The notes under the pieces were generated by a model. The model was not told the origin of the DNA, made no database searches, and was given only the letters and a program-made list of their open reading frames with translations. Shown here in pieces: positions 1 through 5,688 of a DNA stretch of 6,846 nucleotides. The stretch lies in contig JAAUZW010000005.1 in assembly GCA_014804385.1 (NCBI GenBank), positions 87,026 through 93,871 of the forward strand. The letters run 5' to 3'. How positions within the stretch are numbered: the first letter of the stretch is position 1; each line of letters starts with the position of its first letter. The position numbers and the translations under genes were made by a program. Origin of the DNA: Lachnospiraceae bacterium. Its GTDB lineage: Bacteria; Bacillota; Clostridia; Lachnospirales; Lachnospiraceae.

Positions 1-890
1 CATCTACCGGAACAATCGCGGACAGCCTGATCAGCGCAAAGGACAACATCTCAGATATCTCCGCCACCATGGAAGAAATGAGCGCAGCCATGGAAGAAAC
101 CAGCGTATCACTGTCTCAGGTCGATGAATCCGTTATGCATATCACGGAGAGCATCGGAAGCATTGCAGCAAAAGCATCCTTCGAGCGGGACTCCGCCGCG
201 GAGATCATGAAAAAGGTGCAGACGATTTATGAATCTGCGGAAACGGACAGAACTATGGCTTCACAACAGGCCGCAGAAATGTCAAGAAATATGAGCGAGC
301 GTATCGAACGCTCCAGAGCGGTGGAGCAGATCGATACGCTGACGACGGAAATCATTAATATTACCGACCAGACAAGCCTTCTTGCCCTGAATGCCAGCAT
401 TGAGGCGGCACGAGCCGGGGAAGCGGGAAGAGGCTTTGCTGTCGTAGCCAGTGAAATCGGATCACTCGCGGATAACTCCGCCCGGGCTGCCGAAGGTATT
501 CAGAAAGTCAGTCAGGAAGTGATCCACGCCGTTAATGAACTGGCCAGTGAGTCAGAACAGATGATTCGCTTTATGAACGAAACCGCCATGGCCGGATATG
601 AAAGGCTGCTTGACAACAGCCAGAACTATAAGAACGATGTAGGCCATTTGAGCGAAACTATGAATGATTTTGCCGATGAGAGCATGCAGCTTAATCACAA
701 TATCGACAGTATCAAAGAGGCTGTAGATGCTGTCAACATCGCTGTTGAAGAAAGTGCCAAAGGTGTTGTAGAAGTCACGGAGATGGCCTCCGACATGACT
801 GTGAGTATGGAGAACATTAAGACCGAGGCTGAGAGCAACAGGGAAATCGCCGGACAGCTTGAAACAGAGGTCGGAAAATTTAAATTATAG
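1..890 (+). CDS. Methyl-accepting chemotaxis protein, C-terminal signalling domain (5' partial)
   Basis: This is the cytoplasmic signalling part of a transmembrane chemoreceptor, which in this family controls the CheA kinase through CheW and so biases flagellar rotation. The reading frame is open from base 3, so the methionine at 69 is internal and the gene starts off the left edge. About 139 residues of the descending helix precede the highly conserved hairpin tip at about 348-458, which reads ITDQTSLLALNASIEAARAG followed by EAGRGFAVVASEI. About 155 residues of ascending helix follow and end at the TAG at 888-890. Alanine, glutamate and serine-rich heptads on both sides fit the long antiparallel coiled coil with its methylation sites. 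No NWETF-like CheR-docking pentapeptide is present at the C-terminus, which ends EVGKFKL. The ligand-binding, membrane and HAMP regions are not visible, so the signal sensed is unknown. The next gene starts 16 bases downstream. The family call is secure. Confidence 0.96.
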   Translation, partial: STGTIADSLISAKDNISDISATMEEMSAAMEETSVSLSQVDESVMHITESIGSIAAKASFERDSAAEIMKKVQTIYESAETDRTMASQQAAEMSRNMSERIERSRAVEQIDTLTTEIINITDQTSLLALNASIEAARAGEAGRGFAVVASEIGSLADNSARAAEGIQKVSQEVIHAVNELASESEQMIRFMNETAMAGYERLLDNSQNYKNDVGHLSETMNDFADESMQLNHNIDSIKEAVDAVNIAVEESAKGVVEVTEMASDMTVSMENIKTEAESNREIAGQLETEVGKFKL

Positions 891-894
891 TTTT

Positions 895-900
895 AGGAGG
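895..900 (+). promoter_or_regulatory. Ribosome-binding site AGGAGG deciding the start of the giant secreted protein
   Basis: A perfect AGGAGG lies between the chemoreceptor stop (888-890) and two consecutive in-frame ATG codons at 907 and 910. Spacing is 6 bases to the first ATG and 9 to the second, so either could be used. The frame is also open upstream to an ATG at 859 inside the chemoreceptor gene. That start would put 16 polar and charged residues before the signal peptide and would lack this site, so 907 is preferred. Confidence 0.85.
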
Positions 901-906
901 GAACTT

Positions 907-3900
907 ATGATGCAACACACAAAAAAATGGCTTTCAGCTGTGCTTGCCGTGACAATTGCAGTGACAATGGCACTCAGTGACTGCGCCGGTATGACGGTTC
1001 TTGCAACAGAGGATATCACCACTGGAGGAGCTTCAGTTTCTGAAAATAATGACATAATTTCTGATGCATTTACTTCAGAAGACGAGACGGAGAAAGGGGA
1101 TGATAATGATATTATATCATTAGACCCTTCTGAGGATACGGAGAAGATCGAAACCGATTCTGATACAGATACGGCAGCTGAATTACCTGCCTTACATATC
1201 GGACAGATCAAAAAGGGCGAAGATCTTCCATCCCCCGATGACAATGCATTTGTATACGATCTTCCGGTTTCTTTTGAAACGTCGGAGCAGATCGTGTTGT
1301 TTGCCAATTACAACCTGAATGCGCTATTGGAAGAAGAAAACGGTACTCTCGTCTGGAGCATTCTCCGCGGGGAAAAAGAAATGACGCCGGGCAGTACCAG
1401 CCTTATCGATGAAGACGACGACTGGACTGACTTTGAGACAGTGTCCGTTTCTCCCCTCTTTGATGTGGAGGAGATTACGGATGAAGAAAGTGAATATTAC
1501 CAAATGATGGCGCTGACACTTGCAGAGCCCTCTTCTGCTGTTCCTAATAGCGAGCGCTCTGCAATCGTGGAAGCGTCTGAAAAGTATGACTACTATATTC
1601 GGGCGGCATATTATTCGGAATCCGAAAACGAAAAAGACGAAGCTTTTTATGCGGCGGCCACTATCCCCTTCGTGCCGCAGGATACGGACACGGAGGAGTT
1701 TCAGGAAGATGCCGCAGATACAGAAGACACACAGAGCGATAGCATATCTGACAATACGATATCTATGGAAGATACCGCACAGGAGGAACTTCAGGAAACG
1801 GAAACCGCTGACGTTACATCGGATGATGTGGATGCGGAGGATGCCGATTTCCTCGAAGAAGACAAAGATCCGGAGCAGACATCGGAATCTGTCTCTGAAA
1901 ATTCCGCAGCAGCGGAACCCTTCTCTACTCTCTCTGAAACGGAAGGCGAGGGTGATACTGTATCGCAGCCTACTCAGGAAAAATTTGGTGTGTTGACATT
2001 AGACGCGGAAAATGTGACCTTGCACATTGACAATACGTTAAAAATCCGCGCCACACTGAAACCCGAAGATCCTGATGCAGAGATCACATGGACTAGCAGC
2101 AACCCTGATATTGTCTCTGTGTTACAGAATACGATCGACATTGAAAATAAATGGAGCCGCGCCACTGACATTAAAGCGCTGGCGGCCGGTACTGCACAGA
2201 TCACTGCGACATACAGCGATGATTTGAAGGCTACTGTCAACGTGCAAGTATTAGCTGAGGATCCGAATGAGGTATATGATCTTTCCAGTGATATTTGGAT
2301 ATCTGGTTTTAAAAAAGAAGATGCATCTCTTGTCTATACCGGCCAAAAGGTCACCCAGGACTTTCAGGTTTATTATAAGGAAACCCTGTTAAAGGAAAAG
2401 ACAGATTATACCCTGACCTATAAAAATAATGTCAACGCTGCCGAATGGAATGCTGTCAAAGCGCCAAACGTCACCATTACCATGAAGGGCCAGTATCAGG
2501 GCAGCGCGACCTTATATTTTACGATCAATCCTCTGAATATCAACAATATTGATCGTAACACTCCAGACGGAAATTCACCGGGTTACTTACAGACAGTGAA
2601 TTACAGCAAAAAACTGAGCATCCCCACTCCCGTTTTGACCTTCAACAAGAAAAAGCTGGCTGTCAAGAAAGATTTTGTCTGTGATTATACTACTTCTGGT
2701 GCTGAGGACTTACCGGCGCTGCCGTCTGACTACAAAAACGGAACTTCCTACGAAAAAGGCACAATATACTATTACACCGTTAATGGAACAGGCAACTTTA
2801 CAGGTTCTTTTCCCATGCAGCTTGTAGTCGTGGATAAAACCCAGAATTTCAGTTCTGCGACAGTGAAGCTTAACGCAAAACAATATGCATATCAGGGAAA
2901 ACCGCTGACCAACTTGGATGTGAAAATTGAAGAAATCACATTAAACAAACAGAGCGTAAAAGATTATTGTGATTATGACGTCTATGCGTCAGGAATCGAT
3001 GGCGCCTACATAATGGTATACCCCAATGCCGCAGGCGAAAAGGCCGGATATCACGGCTTTAAAAAGGTTGCCCTAAAGCTGGTGGGCGACCGCAAAATCT
3101 CTGCCGCCACCTTAGGAACTGATTGGGAAAATGAAATCACTTTCGCGCAGACGGCAGTAAATAATATGGGCGGCATTTTCCAAGAAGACAACGGCAACTT
3201 GCTGACATTTGTTGAAGGTGAAACAAAAGAATCTCTTATAGAAGGACAGGATTATACCGTAAAATACACCAACGCCAAAAAAGTCGGAACAGTGACGGCC
3301 ACCTTTACCGGAAAAGGCAGATACAAAGGGACGCTCAAGAAAAAATATAAGATCGTACCCAATGCCGATAAACGGAATTTTACGATCCGCTGGAAGAATG
3401 TAACTCGTGAAAACGGTGCGCTTGTGATCGCTTATCAAAAAGGCGGCGCGGTACCGGATTTTGTCTTGCTGGATCAGGATAGCAATGTCCTGAAGAATAA
3501 GACAGATTATACCGTAAAATTAAAAGATAACAAAGCCCCTGATCCTGATATCATGATGAGTTGTGAAATCACCGGCAAAGGGAATTATAAGGGATATGCC
3601 GAAATCGTACCAATTACGGTCAAAAATGGTGATATCAGCCAGTGTACCCTGTCGGTTCCTGACAAAGTCTACAGCACAAAAGCAAACGCATGGAAATCCA
3701 AAGTTACAGTCAAAGATGTGAATGGCAAGACACTGGCTGCAGGAAAGGATTATGAGAAGGAAGTTACCTATAGCTACACAAATGAACTGTCTCCCAAAGC
3801 AGGCACTATCATCGATGTCACGGTGAAGGGAATGGGCTATTATGCTAATGGAGGCTCCTCTCTCACCGGCAGTTATCGAATCATTGATCAAGATAAAAAT

Positions 3901-5565
3901 ATCAGTAAATTGCAGATTGTCATCGACAATCAGGAGTATACCGGAAAAGAGGTCACTTTATCAAAAGAAGATATCCATGTTTACGCGACAAAAGCTGATA
4001 AAAAGGCTAAGAAGGAACTACCGAATGCCGAATCATGCTATGAAATTGTGGAGTATAAGAACAACATCAAAGCCGGAACTGCAAAAGTGACATTGCACGG
4101 CATCGGGGATTACGGCGGAACAAAGACCTATTCTTTTAAGATCCAAAAGAGAGCGTACCGAACAAACCGTGTAAAGAGCATCAAATTAGACAACACGAAA
4201 CTTAATTTTTCTGTTGTGGAAAAAGGAGAAAAAACTCTCACCGCAACAATTACGCCGAAAGATGCGTCGCAACGGTTAACGAATCCGACGATCATCTGGA
4301 CTACCTCCAACAGCAATATTGCGACTGTTAAAGCAAGAGCCCCAGTCGATAAGACTGACATGGAAAACGAAACTAATAACAGCATTTCCGTCACTGCCGA
4401 TATCATTGTTCAAAAAGCAGGAACCGTGAAGATAACGGCAATTGCACAGGACGGCAATAAAAAGGCAGTCTGTACCGTAAAAATAACCGTACCAGCTCTC
4501 AAAGAGAAAGGCCAGACAATCCGCTGTAAAACCGGTGATACTCATCGATTGACATTTGACTTGAGCAGTGATTCTGAGATAGATTGGACCAGCTTCAAAT
4601 TTGAAAGCTCTAATTTGAAGGTAGCATCCGTAACTGAGAATGGGCTGGTCACCATGAATCGATTTGGAATGGTTACCATTAAGGTGACTATCTGCAGCAC
4701 CGTCCAACAATGCTATTTTATCGTAGAAAGAGCCAGTGACGACGAGTTAAACGACAGCTCAGTGCTTAAATATGTGCAAGAACCAGACTGCAAGAACGAT
4801 ACCGCAGCAATCAATGCACTTTTACAAAAAGCTGAAAATAATCCTGCCACCTATGATACAGTATATATCCCCGCCGGCACCTACAATATCGACGCCGCGA
4901 GCGGCGCTTTCGGCGGCATCATTCTGAGAGATAATCAGAATCTGATTATGGCAGATGGCGCGAAGCTTGTGGCAATTCCAAACAATAAAGAGGGTTCTCA
5001 GGTAATCTGGGCTTTCAACCGCAAAAATGTCACCATTACCGGCGGTCAGATCGTCGGAGAACGCAATGGACATAAAGGCAACAGCGGCGAATGGGGTCAT
5101 GGAATCCGCATCACTGGCTGCACAAACGTTTATATCAGTAATGTGGAAGTCTCGCAATGCTGGGGCGATGGTATCTATTTGGGTTACGATGATAATTCGA
5201 AGAACTACAGCAACCGCGTTACAATCGAAAACTGTAATCTTCACCATAACAGGAGAAACAATCTTTCCATTACGGATGCAACGAATATTACAGTCAACAA
5301 CTGCAAGTTTAATAATGCGAGCGGGACAGATCCTCAGTACGGCATTGACATTGAGCCAAACGCCGGCAGAACCTGCAGCAATGTAACCATATCCAATTCC
5401 ACATTTAAGGGAAACGCCAAAGGAACCATTCAGATTCTCGGACAGTTGAACGCCCATGTAAAAGGCGTTACGATAACAAACTGCACCGGCGACAAAGCAC
5501 CCGTCATATGGGAGGGATTCGGCGGCAGTGTGAGCGGCGTGACACAGAAGGGCAACAAATGGTGA
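907..5565 (+). CDS. Large secreted multi-domain protein: BIG2 and Ig-like repeats with C-terminal right-handed beta-helix
   Basis: A 1552-residue exported protein of no named family that I recognise. Domains in order: a signal peptide (KK at 6-7, hydrophobic core about 8-24, likely cleavage after VLA at 31-33); an acidic linker to about 92; an unassigned domain at 93-258 rich in aromatic residues; an acidic linker at 259-359; a BIG2 domain at 361-450 (ITWTSSNPDIVSV core); about seven YTG/DYTVKY Ig-like repeats at 459-1081; a second BIG2 at 1089-1196 (IIWTTSNSNIATV); a weaker BIG2-like unit at 1200-1276; and a parallel beta-helix at about 1279-1552. The beta-helix opens with the pectate-lyase-like NDTAAINALLQKA and VYIPAGTYNI. 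BIG2 and similar repeats usually serve as adhesive or spacer modules, and beta-helices often bind or cleave polysaccharides, so a surface glycan role is inferred. C26 follows LSD, a poor lipobox, so a lipoprotein is unlikely. There is no LPXTG motif, C-terminal membrane segment or SLH domain. The gene directly follows the chemoreceptor and ends at TGA 5563-5565. Confidence 0.93.
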   Translation: MMQHTKKWLSAVLAVTIAVTMALSDCAGMTVLATEDITTGGASVSENNDIISDAFTSEDETEKGDDNDIISLDPSEDTEKIETDSDTDTAAELPALHIGQIKKGEDLPSPDDNAFVYDLPVSFETSEQIVLFANYNLNALLEEENGTLVWSILRGEKEMTPGSTSLIDEDDDWTDFETVSVSPLFDVEEITDEESEYYQMMALTLAEPSSAVPNSERSAIVEASEKYDYYIRAAYYSESENEKDEAFYAAATIPFVPQDTDTEEFQEDAADTEDTQSDSISDNTISMEDTAQEELQETETADVTSDDVDAEDADFLEEDKDPEQTSESVSENSAAAEPFSTLSETEGEGDTVSQPTQEKFGVLTLDAENVTLHIDNTLKIRATLKPEDPDAEITWTSSNPDIVSVLQNTIDIENKWSRATDIKALAAGTAQITATYSDDLKATVNVQVLAEDPNEVYDLSSDIWISGFKKEDASLVYTGQKVTQDFQVYYKETLLKEKTDYTLTYKNNVNAAEWNAVKAPNVTITMKGQYQGSATLYFTINPLNINNIDRNTPDGNSPGYLQTVNYSKKLSIPTPVLTFNKKKLAVKKDFVCDYTTSGAEDLPALPSDYKNGTSYEKGTIYYYTVNGTGNFTGSFPMQLVVVDKTQNFSSATVKLNAKQYAYQGKPLTNLDVKIEEITLNKQSVKDYCDYDVYASGIDGAYIMVYPNAAGEKAGYHGFKKVALKLVGDRKISAATLGTDWENEITFAQTAVNNMGGIFQEDNGNLLTFVEGETKESLIEGQDYTVKYTNAKKVGTVTATFTGKGRYKGTLKKKYKIVPNADKRNFTIRWKNVTRENGALVIAYQKGGAVPDFVLLDQDSNVLKNKTDYTVKLKDNKAPDPDIMMSCEITGKGNYKGYAEIVPITVKNGDISQCTLSVPDKVYSTKANAWKSKVTVKDVNGKTLAAGKDYEKEVTYSYTNELSPKAGTIIDVTVKGMGYYANGGSSLTGSYRIIDQDKNISKLQIVIDNQEYTGKEVTLSKEDIHVYATKADKKAKKELPNAESCYEIVEYKNNIKAGTAKVTLHGIGDYGGTKTYSFKIQKRAYRTNRVKSIKLDNTKLNFSVVEKGEKTLTATITPKDASQRLTNPTIIWTTSNSNIATVKARAPVDKTDMENETNNSISVTADIIVQKAGTVKITAIAQDGNKKAVCTVKITVPALKEKGQTIRCKTGDTHRLTFDLSSDSEIDWTSFKFESSNLKVASVTENGLVTMNRFGMVTIKVTICSTVQQCYFIVERASDDELNDSSVLKYVQEPDCKNDTAAINALLQKAENNPATYDTVYIPAGTYNIDAASGAFGGIILRDNQNLIMADGAKLVAIPNNKEGSQVIWAFNRKNVTITGGQIVGERNGHKGNSGEWGHGIRITGCTNVYISNVEVSQCWGDGIYLGYDDNSKNYSNRVTIENCNLHHNRRNNLSITDATNITVNNCKFNNASGTDPQYGIDIEPNAGRTCSNVTISNSTFKGNAKGTIQILGQLNAHVKGVTITNCTGDKAPVIWEGFGGSVSGVTQKGNKW
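1183..1680 (+). other. Unassigned N-terminal domain of the secreted protein (residues 93-258)
   Basis: Between two Asp/Glu/Ser/Thr-rich linkers lies a stretch with alternating hydrophobic and aromatic residues that looks folded. It includes FVYDLPVSF, VLFANYNLNAL, GTLVWSILRG, DDWTDFETVSVSPLF and YDYYIRAAYY. The beta-rich pattern and the closing strand AFYAAATIPFVP suggest one or two Ig-like or jelly-roll units. I do not recognise the family. The boundaries are set by the change in composition only. Confidence 0.5.
1987..2256 (+). other. BIG2 Ig-like domain 1 (residues 361-450)
   Basis: This shows the hallmarks of bacterial Ig-like group 2: an opening strand LTLDAENVTLHIDNTLKIRATLKP, the core ITWTSSNPDIVSV and the closing AAGTAQITATYSDDLKATVNVQV. 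A short insertion (NTIDIENKWSRATDIK) sits between the core and the AGTA strand. It separates the acidic N-terminal third from the lysine-rich repeat stalk. Confidence 0.88.
2281..4149 (+). repeat. About seven diverged Ig-like protein repeats of 83-98 residues (residues 459-1081)
   Basis: The full unit reads roughly YTGK(x)V, then about 25-35 residues, DYTVxYKNN, AGTAxVTxxGxGxYxG and a closing YxFxI strand. Approximate unit limits by residue are 459-545, 547-644, 645-730, 731-819, 820-908, 909-998 and 999-1081. Units 1, 4, 5 and 7 are clearest (YTGQKV, GQDYTVKYTN, KTDYTVKLKDN, EYTGKEV with EYKNNIKAGTAKV). Units 2, 3 and 6 keep only parts, such as NGTGNFTG, YQGKPL and TVKGMGYYANG. At DNA level the copies are strongly diverged; the best exact match I found is 16 bases, at 3250-3265 and 3505-3520. 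Unit boundaries are approximate. Confidence 0.78.
4171..4494 (+). other. BIG2 Ig-like domain 2 (residues 1089-1196)
   Basis: The opening VKSIKLDNTKLNFSVVEKGE, the core IIWTTSNSNIATVKA and the closing KAGTVKITAIAQDGNKKAVC followed by VKITV are classic BIG2 features. An insertion of about 15 residues (DKTDMENETNNSIS region) lies between the core and the closing strands. Confidence 0.88.
4504..4734 (+). other. Degenerate BIG2-like domain 3 (residues 1200-1276)
   Basis: The order of strands resembles BIG2: KFESSNLKVASVTENGLVTM matches the xxSSNxxVAxVxxxGxVT core, and FGMVTIKVTICSTVQQCYFIV matches the closing strands. The usual tryptophan-threonine of the core is moved (DWTSFKFESSN). It joins the Ig-like stalk to the beta-helix. 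Confidence 0.68.
4741..5562 (+). other. Right-handed parallel beta-helix domain, pectate-lyase-like (residues 1279-1552)
   Basis: The domain begins like Pectate_lyase_3 proteins, with NDTAAINALLQKA and VYIPAGTYNI, then IILRDNQNLIMADGAKLVAI as the first coils. Rungs of the NVTITGG type follow: NVTITGGQIVG, NVYISNVEV, RVTIENCNL, NITVNNCKF, NVTISNSTF and GVTITNCTG. Conserved-looking polar residues that could form an active or binding groove include H1398 (WGHGI), D1421 (CWGDGIYLG), H1446 and H1447, and Y1478-D1481-E1483 (YGIDIEP). Lyase, hydrolase, C5-epimerase and plain glycan-binding roles are all possible, and the sequence alone does not choose. The fold call is firm. Confidence 0.87.
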
Positions 5566-5576
5566 CCAATCCCATA

Positions 5577-5608
5577 ATCGAGTAGGGAAAGATTTCTCCC
5601 TACTCGAT
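5577..5608. terminator. Hairpin 1 between convergent genes, possible terminator of the secreted-protein gene
   Basis: A perfect 12-base-pair stem is formed by 5577-5588 (ATCGAGTAGGGA) and 5597-5608 (TCCCTACTCGAT) around an 8-base loop. It starts 11 bases after the TGA of the secreted-protein gene. No T run follows on either strand (GCGCGGG on +, TATGGG on -), so a classical intrinsic terminator is not fully met. The position still makes a 3' end role likely. Confidence 0.6.
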
Positions 5609-5624
5609 GCGCGGGATGCATAAC

Positions 5625-5656
5625 AAGAGGAGCAGACTAATCGGTCTGCTCCTCTT
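5625..5656. terminator. Hairpin 2 between convergent genes, probable bidirectional terminator
   Basis: A perfect 13-base-pair stem is formed by 5625-5637 (AAGAGGAGCAGAC) and 5644-5656 (GTCTGCTCCTCTT) with the 6-base loop TAATCG. It lies 32 bases past the stop codon of the minus-strand EF-G-like gene. Read on the minus strand, the stem ends CTCTT and continues GTTAT, a weak U-rich tail; on the plus strand CTCTT is followed by ACACG. It is therefore more likely to serve the minus-strand gene, perhaps both. Confidence 0.7.
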
Positions 5657-5688
5657 ACACGTTATAGATACTATGCTATTGTTCGACT

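Noticed and set aside
69..890. Methionine at 69 as the start of a short soluble chemoreceptor
   Set aside because: The frame is open to the left edge and the residues before it (DSLISAKDNISDIS) continue the coiled coil, so the gene is simply cut by the window.
859..906. Upstream in-frame ATG at 859 as the start of the secreted protein
   Set aside because: It overlaps the chemoreceptor gene, has no suitable ribosome-binding site and would place 16 polar and charged residues before the signal peptide. The AGGAGG at 895-900 points to 907 or 910.
952..996. Lipoprotein lipobox around C26 of the secreted protein
   Set aside because: The sequence before the cysteine is LSD; aspartate directly before the cysteine does not fit the lipobox, and the VLA at 31-33 gives a normal signal peptidase I site.
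1520..1996. A 158-codon plus-strand frame inside the acidic region of the secreted protein
   Set aside because: It is a +1 shadow of the Asp/Glu codons, giving an Arg/Lys-rich product with no ribosome-binding site.
4822..5457. A 211-codon open frame on the minus strand opposite the beta-helix region
   Set aside because: It lies fully antisense to a well-supported domain, its product matches no family I know, and it has a low-complexity hydrophobic make-up typical of antisense frames.
5657..5688. Partly palindromic ATAGATACTATGCTAT as an operator or attachment site
   Set aside because: Only the outer four bases pair, and it lies between the hairpins and a stop codon where no promoter is expected.
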